A stretch of 33,811 nt of DNA from BOG-1155 sp050012495. Its GTDB lineage: Bacteria; Desulfobacterota; Syntrophorhabdia; Syntrophorhabdales; WCHB1-27. The translations under genes and the position numbers were made by a program. The notes below the pieces were generated by a model. That model was not told where the DNA came from, did no database searches, and saw only the letters and a list, made by a program, of their open reading frames with translations. The stretch covers positions 1 to 33,811 of the forward strand of contig JBEKHB010000057.1 in NCBI GenBank assembly GCA_050012495.1. The letters are read 5' to 3'. Position 1 is the stretch's first letter. Each line of letters opens with the position of its first letter. Below are positions 8,457 to 15,905 of the stretch, piece after piece.

Positions 8457-9485
8457 TTAGTGCATTACGACAGAGCCAAAGGGAATGGGTTTCGCGATCA
8501 GCCGGTTCTTCAGAAGCCAGTCCTCAGCCTCCCCCACGTCTCTTCCGGTCGGCCTTTCTGAAACGGGAAACGTGGGAACCTTGAAAAGGTCCTTGATGGA
8601 CGGAGGAAGCTGTGTCTTTTCCACAAGCAGCCCCTTGAAAGCGTCCGGCTGTCTGTTTACAGACTCGACCGCCCTCTTGTACGCCCTGAGAAAGCGGCCG
8701 GCAACACCCGGGTGTGTCTCGAGAAACGCCTTGTTGAAGGCAAATACCGTAAGGGGCATGTCCAGCCTGCGATCGTCTGCAATGACCCTTGCCCCTTGCG
8801 ATTCGGCCTGGGTCACCAGCGGCTCCGGCAGCACGGCGAGCTTGATTTTGTCCGCCATCAGCATCTGGTAGCGGATAGGTATTGCCCTTATCTCCGTCTT
8901 TTTGACACTCTGCGAGTCCACACCCTTCTCAGCCAGCATCCTGTCGAGTACATATTCTATTACGGATGCCCTGGAGATCGCGATCTGCTCCGTCCCCGCC
9001 TGTGTGATGCCCGTGATGCCCGATTTGGGAGAAGCGAGGAGTGCGAACATGCGCTGGTCGGGCCGTGTGTGGATTACGGTCGAAACAATCGACAGGCTTC
9101 GGCCGGAATTGATCAACAGGAGGGTGTTCAAGAGGTCGCCGAAATAGCCGTCTATCCTGCCGCTTTGAAAGGCGGTGTCGCGTTCGAGGGCGCTGGAAAA
9201 GGAGAATATTTTCAGGTCGATCCCTTCGTGTGCAAAGAACCCCTTTTCCACTCCCACAAGAAAAGGGAGCGTATCGATTACCGGAAGTATGCCAAAGGTA
9301 AGAGGTATTCTTGACTCCGCTATCGTCGGGGAGGCGTAAAAAAACAGGGCAACGGTAATGAGCCGGAGTGCCGCGTGAAAGGAATACGTTTTTGTTGACA
9401 CCGGGACAACCAATTTGAGCAGCTTATCACGAAAACAGCGCAAAAAACAAGGCGGCCGTATCCCCCAATCCACCCCGAATCTCAT
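8457..9485 (-). CDS. ABC transporter substrate-binding protein, NMT1/SsuA-like
   Basis: A periplasmic binding protein of the NMT1/SsuA/TauA class (periplasmic-binding-protein type II fold). It opens with LTFGILPVIDTLPFLVGVEKGFFAHEGID, has the SGRIDGYFGDLLN segment, and ends with the long helix bundle typical of the class. These families carry sulfonates, taurine, nitrate, pyrimidine precursors or aromatic acids, so the ligand is open. A hydrophobic export segment ends at SPTIAES. ATG 9485 gives 342 residues with a basic leader before that segment, and AAGGAGG lies 15 bases upstream. An in-frame GTG at 9401 would give a more ordinary signal peptide but has no ribosome site. It is first in the transporter-UbiA-UbiD operon, 25 bp before the ATPase. 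Confidence 0.85.
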   Translation of the reverse strand: MRFGVDWGIRPPCFLRCFRDKLLKLVVPVSTKTYSFHAALRLITVALFFYASPTIAESRIPLTFGILPVIDTLPFLVGVEKGFFAHEGIDLKIFSFSSALERDTAFQSGRIDGYFGDLLNTLLLINSGRSLSIVSTVIHTRPDQRMFALLASPKSGITGITQAGTEQIAISRASVIEYVLDRMLAEKGVDSQSVKKTEIRAIPIRYQMLMADKIKLAVLPEPLVTQAESQGARVIADDRRLDMPLTVFAFNKAFLETHPGVAGRFLRAYKRAVESVNRQPDAFKGLLVEKTQLPPSIKDLFKVPTFPVSERPTGRDVGEAEDWLLKNRLIAKPIPFGSVVMH

Positions 9486-9554
9486 AATCGGTTCACTGCG
9501 CCTCCTTGTATAAAAAGCGCCCGGCTGCCCATAGGTAATCCTGTGTAGGGGCTC

Positions 9555-9571
9555 TGTATGCATTGTATACA
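9555..9571. promoter_or_regulatory. possible operator, paired TGTATRCA words
   Basis: TGTATGCA (9555-9562) and the palindrome TGTATACA (9564-9571) lie nine bases apart, between the divergent transporter operon and the serA remnant. Such GTATAC-centred palindromes are typical of GntR-type operators. No regulator gene is adjacent, so this is a weak suggestion. Confidence 0.25.
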
Positions 9572-9639
9572 TTGTTGATTTCTTTGCGGGATGATGATAT
9601 CTTTCTCTATCAAATGACGCGATGGGCAGGTGTTTTTCG

Positions 9640-9939
9640 GTGAGTCAATTCAACGTGCTGGTAACGGATACAATTTCAGAAGAGGGCATAGAGAGGCTCA
9701 TCAGGGACGGGAACATAGAGGTCGACGTCAGGCCGGGGATCGGAAACGACGAGCTGGCCGGGATTTTAGGTGACTACGACGCCGTAATCACCCGGAGCGG
9801 CACGTCCATCACCGCACCCCTTCTGGCCCGTCCCGGTAAGCTGAAGGTAATCGGCCGCGCAGGGGTGGGTCTCGATAACATCGATATAGAAGCGGCAAGC
9901 AAAAAGGGCATCATCGAGGCGAGCGTCATACTTCTGTAA
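9640..9939 (+). pseudogene. serA: D-3-phosphoglycerate dehydrogenase, N-terminal fragment
   Basis: The frame begins like SerA (VLVTDTISEEGIERL), continues through AVITRSGTSIT and IGRAGVGLDNIDIEAASKKGII, then diverges and stops after SVILL. A normal SerA has roughly 400-530 residues: the Rossmann NAD-binding domain, the catalytic histidine and the ACT domain should follow. Here only the first 90-100 residues remain. None of the missing part is seen in the 100 bases before hisS, so the cause is a deletion rather than a simple frameshift. GTG 9640 is the likely original start, with ATG 9622 also in frame. Without the NAD domain the product cannot be the enzyme. Confidence 0.8.
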
Positions 9940-10040
9940 CGCGGTTTTCCGGTCATGGACCAAGCTTATGGGGCTTCCGGCCTTTCGGGCCAGAGGTTCT
10001 GCATGCAACACGTCACCCGGCCTGAGGACGGGCGGATATC

Positions 10041-11291
10041 ATGGAACAGATCAAGGCGCTCCGGGGTTTCAGAGACATATACTTTGATGAGATCGAGCGG
10101 TTCAACCTCATCGAACATGCCGCCCGTGCGTATTTTCACCTCCTCGGCTACAGGGAAATAGAGATACCCATTCTGGAAAAAACCGAGCTTTTCAAGAGGA
10201 GCATAGGCGACGCCACCGATATCGTTGAGAAGGAGATGTTTACCTTCGCCGATAGAAGCGGTGATTCCGTAAGCTTGCGGCCCGAGGCGACGGCGGGTAT
10301 CGTGAGGGCGTACCTCCAGGCCTCCCTTTACGCGAAGGAGCGGGCGAGCAGGCTCTTCACCGCCGGGCCCATGTTCCGCCACGAGAGGCCGCAGAAGGGC
10401 AGGTTCAGGCAGTTTTACCAGACGGACGTGGAGGTCTTCGGGATAGCGGACCCGATGGCCGATGCGGAGCTTATCTGGATGGTCTTCCTTATTCTTGGAC
10501 GCCTGGGCGTCAAAAACTACACCGTCGAGATAAACAGCGTGGGCTGCAAGGGCTGCAGGGATGAATTCAGGAAGGCCCTCGTCGGCTTCCTCGAATCAAA
10601 GAAGGAAGGTCTTTGCAGCGATTGCGCCGGCAGGCTCGACAGAAACCCCTTGAGGATATTTGATTGCAAGAACGAGCAGTGCAGCGATGCGATCCACGAG
10701 GCGCCCGTGATCTTCGACTACCTTTGCGATGCCTGCAGGGAGCACTTCGACGGTTGCCTCAGCCGGCTCGGCAGATTTCACGTCCCTTTCATCGTGAACA
10801 AGCGGCTCGTTCGCGGCCTCGACTACTATACGAGGACCGTGTTCGAATTCACCTCGCCTGAACTCGGCAGCCAAAAGGCCTTCGCGGCCGGCGGCAGATA
10901 CGACAACCTCGTCGAAGAGATGGGGGGACCGTCCGTGCCGGGGACTGGTCTTGCCATCGGCATGGAGCGCCTCGCCCTCCTGATAAAGGAGCTGCCGCCC
11001 AGGGAGGCGCCCCTTTACTTCCTGGCGAGAGTGGGAGAGAAGGCTGAAAGTTGGCTGATACCGCTCCTCGACGCGTTCGTGTCGTCCCGGATACCCCTTG
11101 CCTATGCGCAACCCGCACGATCTCTCAAGTCTCAACTGAAGTATGCCAATAGTCTCGGCGCTGATTACGCGCTTATTCTTGCTGACGAGGAAGTGTCGAG
11201 AGGCGTCGTTCTCATGCGCAACATGAAAGACGGCACCCAGAAGGAACTGCCCCTCGACCCTGCGGCCCTGCCCCGCCTCGTCAGAGAATAA
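10041..11291 (+). CDS. hisS: histidyl-tRNA synthetase
   Basis: The 416-residue class II synthetase charges tRNA-His. It starts with the typical ALRGFRDIYFDE segment. It carries the SLRPEATAGIVRAY block, motif 2 (MFRHERPQKGRFRQF), the histidine-A signature LVRGLDYYTRTVFEF, the GGRYDNL loop and motif 3 (GLAIGMERLAL), then a C-terminal anticodon-binding domain. Length is normal for bacterial HisRS. The ribosome site is weak (GGGCGG region), and the serA stump directly upstream leaves little room for a promoter, so it may be read through from that side. Two strong hairpins follow the gene. Confidence 0.96.
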   Translation: MEQIKALRGFRDIYFDEIERFNLIEHAARAYFHLLGYREIEIPILEKTELFKRSIGDATDIVEKEMFTFADRSGDSVSLRPEATAGIVRAYLQASLYAKERASRLFTAGPMFRHERPQKGRFRQFYQTDVEVFGIADPMADAELIWMVFLILGRLGVKNYTVEINSVGCKGCRDEFRKALVGFLESKKEGLCSDCAGRLDRNPLRIFDCKNEQCSDAIHEAPVIFDYLCDACREHFDGCLSRLGRFHVPFIVNKRLVRGLDYYTRTVFEFTSPELGSQKAFAAGGRYDNLVEEMGGPSVPGTGLAIGMERLALLIKELPPREAPLYFLARVGEKAESWLIPLLDAFVSSRIPLAYAQPARSLKSQLKYANSLGADYALILADEEVSRGVVLMRNMKDGTQKELPLDPAALPRLVRE

Positions 11292-11318
11292 GGAGAAAGA
11301 GGGAAGGGCGCGGAATGG

Positions 11319-11357
11319 TAATAATAGGTCCTATAAAACTTATATGACCTATTATTA
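11319..11357. other. AT-rich long inverted repeat after hisS
   Basis: Perfect 12-bp arms TAATAATAGGTC (11319-11330) and GACCTATTATTA (11346-11357) flank a 15-base centre. The centre itself can pair four more bases (TATA, 11332-11335 with 11341-11344). There is no T tract, so it is not a standard terminator. It could be a protein-binding palindrome or an RNA 3' structure. Confidence 0.75.
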
Positions 11358-11380
11358 AGTAAGGAATCGCCATCCGCCGG

Positions 11381-11438
11381 GCCCTGTTCGCCGGAGCATT
11401 TTTCCGGAGGGGAGGAAAAATGTTCCGGCGAACAGGGC
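11381..11438. other. very stable 25-bp stem-loop
   Basis: The arms 11381-11405 and 11414-11438 are complementary over 25 bases with a single G-T mismatch, and the loop is eight bases (GGAGGGGA). It lies between the convergent hisS and the small exported protein gene. It may act as a bidirectional termination or RNA-stability element, or be a palindromic mobile unit. Confidence 0.8.
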
Positions 11439-11474
11439 GACTTGGTATGACAGGCGGTTTCGCCCCCTGCCGGA

Positions 11475-11780
11475 TTATTCGGCCAGATGAGCAGGCCGGA
11501 GCATGGCGGTGCCATGAATGGTCACCCGCTTATCACGTGTTTGGATGACGCGCCCGTTGACGACGTTGTTTCTGGTCCGCACAGGCGCGTTAAGGGCATG
11601 CATGGCGAATGCCGGCGGTTGACCATGCATCCGGGGGCCTGACATCGACCCGATATGCGCAGGCATATGCTTCGGCATCACGGCCGTCCCCGACAAAGCG
11701 CAGGGACACCCGGCGCCGATCGACATGAAAAACAGAAAGCAAGGAAGGGCTATAAAGAGCACTGTCTCGCGGGTACTCAT
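11475..11780 (-). CDS. small exported Met/His/Pro-rich protein, unknown
   Basis: The 101-residue protein begins with a hydrophobic export segment (residues 7-22) followed by SIGAGC. That could be a lipoprotein signal with Cys25, or a simple signal peptide. The mature part is short, basic and rich in Met, His and Pro (MPKHMPAHIGSM...MHGQPPAFAMHA), a composition seen in some metal-binding periplasmic peptides, though no motif is defined. A GGAGGTGTCGC ribosome site precedes ATG 11780, which supports a real gene. No family recognised. Confidence 0.5.
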   Translation of the reverse strand: MSTRETVLFIALPCFLFFMSIGAGCPCALSGTAVMPKHMPAHIGSMSGPRMHGQPPAFAMHALNAPVRTRNNVVNGRVIQTRDKRVTIHGTAMLRPAHLAE

Positions 11781-11867
11781 GCGACACCTCCGGGTGATAT
11801 TCTATGGTCACCAGGATGTGTAGCAAGTTCCATTCCAATCACTCTTGCGGCTTCCCTCTTTTCGACC

Positions 11868-13550
11868 TCACCCCTCGGCTGCGCGCTTTCCCCACGAATC
11901 ACGAAGCGGTACGATGCGGTTCACGACGAGTCTCTCCGGAGACGAGTCCTTCGAATCGATGCAGAAATAGCCGATCCTCTCGAACTGGCGCCTGTCCCCG
12001 GGCCCCCCGGTCTTGAGGCTCGGCTCAGCGCGGCACGAGGAGAGGACCTCAAATGATGCGGGATTCAGGTAATCCATGATATCACCGCCCGCGCCTGCCG
12101 GATCGGGGACCCGGAAAAGCCTGTCGTACAACCGAACCTCGACGGGGACCGAATGGACCGCAGATACCCAGTGGATGACCCCCTTCACCTTCCGCCCGTC
12201 CGCAGGAGGACCGTTCCTTGTCTCAGGGTCATACGTGCAATGGACCTCGGTCACCTCGCCGGTCGTCTCGTTTTTGACCACGCCGGCAAACGTGATGACA
12301 TACGAGTTCCTGAGCCTTACCTCGCGTCCGGGAGCGAGCCGCTTGTACTTCTTCGGAGGCGTTTCTTCGAAATCATCCCTTTCAATATAGAGGACCCTCG
12401 AAAAGGGCACGTTGCGCGTGCCCATCTCCGGGTTCTGCGGATGGTTCGCACATTCGAGCTCTTCCACCTGCCCTTCCGGGTAGTTGTCGATGACCACCCG
12501 CAGAGGCCGCAGGACGGCCAATGCGCGCGGCGCCCTCACGTTCAGGTCTTCGCGCACACAATGCTCCAGAAGACCGATGTCAACGAGGTTCTCATGCTTG
12601 GCAACGCCGATCCTTGCGCAAAATGTCCTGATAGCCTCCGGTGTGTAGCCCCGTCTTCTCATTCCCGCCACCGTGGGCATGCGGGGATCATCCCATCCCG
12701 TCACGTAGCCTTTGTCGACCAATTCGATAAGCCTGCGCTTGCTGAGGACCGTGTAGCTGACATTGAGGCGGGCAAATTCGATCTGTCGGGGACGCTCACC
12801 CCCGACGAGCTGTTCCAACACCCAATCGTAGAGGGGCCGGTTGTTTTCAAATTCGAGAGTGCAGATCGAATGGGTAATCCCTTCGATATAGTCGGAAAGA
12901 CAATGGGCAAAATCGTACATGGGGTAGATAATCCAATCCGTGCCGGTGCGGTAGTGGCCGGCCCGTTTGATGCGGTAGATGACCGGGTCCCTCATGACGA
13001 CGTTCGGCGAAGCCATATCGATTTTTGCGCGGAGCACGCGGCTTCCGTCCTTGAACTCGCCTGCCCGCATCCGCGTAAAGAGATCCAGGTTCTCTTCGAC
13101 CGAGCGCGTCCGGAACGGACTCTCCTTGCCGGGCTCGGTGAGGGTCCCGCGATACTCGCGTATCTGATCCGGCGTCAGGTCGCACACGTAGGCCAGGCCT
13201 TGCGTAATGAGGTGTACCGCATATCCATAGAGCCGGCCGTAGTAGTCGGAGGCATAGAAAAGCCGGTCGTCCCAGTCGAAGCCGAGCCAGCGCACATCGG
13301 TGATAATCGACTCCACAAACTCGAGGGATTCGCCGCTTGGGTCCGTGTCGTCCATCCGCAGATTGCAGGTACCCCCATATTGGGCACTGATGCCGAAATT
13401 GAGACAGACAGACTTCGCATGGCCGATATGGAGATAGCCGTTAGGCTCCGGCGGGAACCTCGTGGCGACATGGCCGTGCTTCTTTGTCCTGAGATCGTCG
13501 TCAATGATTTCCCGGATAAAATCGGTTGGAGGGGCAGCATCACCGGACAT
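11868..13550 (-). CDS. glnS: glutaminyl-tRNA synthetase
   Basis: The 560-residue class I synthetase has the ATP-binding HIGH signature in RFPPEPNGYLHIGHAKS (about 31-47), the GlnRS/GluRS block around residue 66 (RMDDTDP), and a KMSKS variant VLSKRRL. A C-terminal anticodon-binding beta-barrel region follows. Length and order fit bacterial GlnRS rather than the discriminating GluRS, so this organism charges tRNA-Gln directly. ATG 13550 is preceded by GAGGTGAAAAG, a good ribosome site. It is separated by about 115 bp from the KamA-family gene upstream on the same strand. Confidence 0.95.
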   Translation of the reverse strand: MSGDAAPPTDFIREIIDDDLRTKKHGHVATRFPPEPNGYLHIGHAKSVCLNFGISAQYGGTCNLRMDDTDPSGESLEFVESIITDVRWLGFDWDDRLFYASDYYGRLYGYAVHLITQGLAYVCDLTPDQIREYRGTLTEPGKESPFRTRSVEENLDLFTRMRAGEFKDGSRVLRAKIDMASPNVVMRDPVIYRIKRAGHYRTGTDWIIYPMYDFAHCLSDYIEGITHSICTLEFENNRPLYDWVLEQLVGGERPRQIEFARLNVSYTVLSKRRLIELVDKGYVTGWDDPRMPTVAGMRRRGYTPEAIRTFCARIGVAKHENLVDIGLLEHCVREDLNVRAPRALAVLRPLRVVIDNYPEGQVEELECANHPQNPEMGTRNVPFSRVLYIERDDFEETPPKKYKRLAPGREVRLRNSYVITFAGVVKNETTGEVTEVHCTYDPETRNGPPADGRKVKGVIHWVSAVHSVPVEVRLYDRLFRVPDPAGAGGDIMDYLNPASFEVLSSCRAEPSLKTGGPGDRRQFERIGYFCIDSKDSSPERLVVNRIVPLRDSWGKRAAEG

Positions 13551-13665
13551 CTTTTCACCTCATTGCAGGATAATTGATCGATAATAAAAGCTTCCGAACA
13601 GTATACAACAGTTTACCGGCTGTCTCTCCTTTTTATTGAAACCGCACGACTTCCGTTCCGCCCTG

Positions 13666-14736
13666 TCAGATGCGGCAGATACGGCAGTCGTTGCACCTGC
13701 TCTCCTCACCGTCATCCCTATAGGTCCCCTTTTCACCATAGAGGTTTTCCATGAAGACCCGCTGCCCCTTCCTTCCCCTGATGCAGCCGTTTTCCAGGGG
13801 AATTTTCCCGAGGCCGCCTGTGATATCGAGGGCATAATGGGGTATGCACAAACCCGATACCGATTTACGTAAGGAGCGCATAATGGCAATACCGGTTTCA
13901 AGCCGGACCTTGAAATGCGTCGCCCCCAGGACATCGTCGAGCTGGAAGAGGTAGTAAGGCTTCACGCCCAACTCCACCAGTTTTTCAAAAAGCCTCGCAA
14001 GAATGTGGCGGCAATCGTTAACCCTCCTCAGAAGCACGGTCTGGCTGATGATGACTGCGCCCGCTTCGCGCAGCGCCCTCACTGCGCCGGTGAACTCAGG
14101 CGTCACTTCCCGGGGATGGTTGATATGGATGATGAACCACAGGGGGCCATGTCTCTTTATCGCCTGTCTGTGGCGCTCGAGACCCTCCGGGAAGACAACA
14201 GGGACCCTGGTGCTTACCCGTACCACGCCTATACGCTCTATCTTTCGGAGCCTCCCCAGCACGTACTCCAGCTCCGCGGGCTGGAGCATCAACGGGTCTC
14301 CTCCCGAGACAATGACTTCCCTTATCCCGTCGCATTGCTCCAGATAGGCGAGGGTCTCTTCCCTTGACGTCTCAGGCCGGAATCCCCTGCCCACAAGCCG
14401 TCTCCGGTTACAGAAACGACAGTACATGGCGCATTCGGCGGTGACGAGAAATACACCGCGACCAGGATAACGCGTGAAAAAGGAAGGGGTGACGGAAATT
14501 CGGCTCTCACCGAGTGGATCCGTCACTCCTTGTCCGCCCAGCTCGGGGGCTGAGGGCACCGCTTGAAGCCGTATGGGACAGGAGGGGTTTCCCCGCTCCA
14601 TGAGGCTGCCGTAAAAGCGGGGCACCCTGAAGGGATAGACCGCCGAAACGCGCCCTATTTCCTTTACCGACGTGCCGTCCAGGCTTATAAGACCGGAAAG
14701 ACCTTCGACGTCCGATATCAGTCTGCCTTCATCCAT
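13666..14736 (-). CDS. KamA-family radical SAM/PLP aminomutase
   Basis: The 356-residue enzyme belongs to the lysine 2,3-aminomutase family. The radical-SAM cluster motif CAMYCRFC supplies Cys102, Cys106 and Cys109. VSGGDPLML follows, and the C-terminal ITGGLGKIPL contains the lysine that normally binds pyridoxal phosphate. Family members act on free lysine or glutamate, or on elongation factor P (EpmB-like); no EF-P gene is nearby, so the substrate is open. The protein ends with an extra cysteine cluster, CNDCRIC (Cys348, 351, 354). ATG 14736 is preferred: the frame extends to 14859, but residues before it look unlike the family. The ribosome site at 14736 is not strong. Confidence 0.88.
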   Translation of the reverse strand: MDEGRLISDVEGLSGLISLDGTSVKEIGRVSAVYPFRVPRFYGSLMERGNPSCPIRLQAVPSAPELGGQGVTDPLGESRISVTPSFFTRYPGRGVFLVTAECAMYCRFCNRRRLVGRGFRPETSREETLAYLEQCDGIREVIVSGGDPLMLQPAELEYVLGRLRKIERIGVVRVSTRVPVVFPEGLERHRQAIKRHGPLWFIIHINHPREVTPEFTGAVRALREAGAVIISQTVLLRRVNDCRHILARLFEKLVELGVKPYYLFQLDDVLGATHFKVRLETGIAIMRSLRKSVSGLCIPHYALDITGGLGKIPLENGCIRGRKGQRVFMENLYGEKGTYRDDGEESRCNDCRICRI

Positions 14737-14907
14737 AGAGCTTCGTTGCCTTGAGCCGGGGCCGCCCTTCACGTATCCTGAGCTTCTTTGGTTCAGCCGC
14801 GCAAGACAAGGCGCAGCCTTAACGGAGGCGGCGTCGCACCCGTCGGATGCGGATACCACTCTAAAGGTGCTGTTGTTTTCGGCTCAGGCTGCGGCTCAAG
14901 AGCAAAG

Positions 14908-14930
14908 GGAGGGTAAGGGGGTTACCCTCC
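14908..14930 (-). terminator. terminator of pal
   Basis: A perfect 9-bp stem GGAGGGTAA / TTACCCTCC with a five-base loop lies 34 bp downstream of the pal stop codon. No long T tract follows on the minus strand, so termination strength is uncertain. Confidence 0.5.
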
Positions 14931-14963
14931 TCGCCCTTTTCTCTTCTATCCTTTCGTCAGTTG

Positions 14964-15509
14964 CTACTGAAGCGGGGTGAAACTATCTCTTCTGTTCTTC
15001 GCCCATGCCGCTTCGTCATGTCCGGGGTCTACAGGCTTCTCTTTGCCGTAGCTGACCGTTTCCAGACGGCTGTGGTCTGCGCCGAGGTTCACCAGGTAAG
15101 CCTTCGCGGCATCAGCCCTTTTTTGACCGAGGGCCAGGTTGTACTCGACGGTTCCCCTTTCGTCGCAATTCCCCTCAATCCTCACTTTGCCGGGATGCGC
15201 CTGCATCCAGGCATAATCCTTATTCAGAATCTCGGCATCGCCGGGTCTTATGTTGTACTTGTCAAAATCGAAATAGATCGGATCCACTCCCGCGGCAAAA
15301 GCGGCGGCGGCCGGTGCAGCGGCGGGTACTTCTTCCTCTTTCTTCACCACGATTTCTTCTTTCTGTTCAGGCGCAGCCACCATCTTTTGCTCCGGCGCCG
15401 GAGGCGGCGCTTCTTCGCCTTTTATCTGCTGCTGGAAGCAACTGCAGGCCGCAAGGCCCAATCCCAAAACGGCTACCAAAAGCACTAGACCGAGAGATTT
15501 GAGTTTCAT
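14964..15509 (-). CDS. pal: peptidoglycan-associated lipoprotein
   Basis: The 181-residue outer-membrane lipoprotein has a signal peptide with lipobox LAAC (lipidated Cys22) and a Pro/Glu/Ala-rich linker (about 30-75). Its OmpA-like peptidoglycan-binding domain starts at about residue 80: YFDFDKYNIRPGDAEIL, then GNCDERGTVEYNLALGQKRADAAKAYL, and a final NRRDSF. The Asp/Arg pair that binds diaminopimelate is present (NCDERGT, KNRR). Pal normally works with TolB to tether the outer membrane, but no tol genes are in the window. Two ATGs are possible. The second (15509) stands nine bases from AAGGAGG and is preferred; the first is only three bases away. Confidence 0.93.
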   Translation of the reverse strand: MKLKSLGLVLLVAVLGLGLAACSCFQQQIKGEEAPPPAPEQKMVAAPEQKEEIVVKKEEEVPAAAPAAAAFAAGVDPIYFDFDKYNIRPGDAEILNKDYAWMQAHPGKVRIEGNCDERGTVEYNLALGQKRADAAKAYLVNLGADHSRLETVSYGKEKPVDPGHDEAAWAKNRRDSFTPLQ

Positions 15510-15531
15510 AATCATAATCCTCCTTAGTTAA

Positions 15532-15557
15532 GGGGTATATCCATTCGGACATACCCC
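15532..15557. other. short stem-loop between two lipoprotein genes
   Basis: GGGGTAT (15532-15538) pairs with ATACCCC (15551-15557) around 12 bases, just downstream of the repeat-rich lipoprotein gene and upstream of pal. It may attenuate readthrough into pal. There is no T tract. Confidence 0.4.
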
Positions 15558-15576
15558 CCCTGAAAATGAAGGCAGA

Positions 15577-15810
15577 CTATTTTGCTGGTGCAGGCGCAGG
15601 CGCAGGTGCAGGCGCAGGCGCAGGCGCAGGCGCTTCGCCCGGTTTTGCCGGCTCACCCGGTTTCGCAGCCTCCGGAGCAGGAGCGGCAGGAGCAGTCTTA
15701 GCTTCCTCTTTTGCCGCCGGCGCTTTCTGTTCGCCTGACGGCCCGCAGGCAACCAAGGCAAAACTCGCAAAAAACGAAATGGCTATAAACAACACTAAAA
15801 ACTTCTTCAT
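15577..15810 (-). CDS. small lipoprotein with Ala-Pro repeat tail
   Basis: A 77-residue predicted lipoprotein with a signal peptide ending in LVAC (Cys22). It is followed by a low-complexity chain of Ala, Pro, Glu and Lys and a strict Ala-Pro run encoded by a hexanucleotide repeat at the C-terminus. There is no folded domain; it is probably an extended periplasmic or surface spacer. ATG 15810 is chosen because AAGGAGG lies eight to nine bases upstream; a GTG nine bases earlier sits on the ribosome site itself. It lies just upstream of pal on the same strand, and both products are lipoproteins with Pro/Ala linkers. Confidence 0.7.
   Translation of the reverse strand: MKKFLVLFIAISFFASFALVACGPSGEQKAPAAKEEAKTAPAAPAPEAAKPGEPAKPGEAPAPAPAPAPAPAPAPAK
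15590..15631. repeat. GCAGGY hexamer tandem repeat, seven units
   Basis: Seven contiguous hexamers (six GCAGGC and one GCAGGT) lie inside the lipoprotein gene and encode its Ala-Pro run on the minus strand. Gain or loss of units keeps the frame, so only tail length would vary. Confidence 0.9.
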
Positions 15811-15905
15811 TCTGTTCACCTCCTTTCTCTTGGAATTTCTCTTTCGACGCTCTTACAATGCACATCTTTAATGCATACTACAATATAACAATCAAAACAA
15901 GAAAA

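Noticed and set aside
12153..13577. 474-codon open frame on the plus strand
   Set aside because: It is the antisense shadow of glnS; the minus-strand product has all GlnRS signatures and a good ribosome site.
14737..14859. N-terminal extension of the KamA-family frame
   Set aside because: It does not resemble the family, and the DNA looks like intergenic filler.
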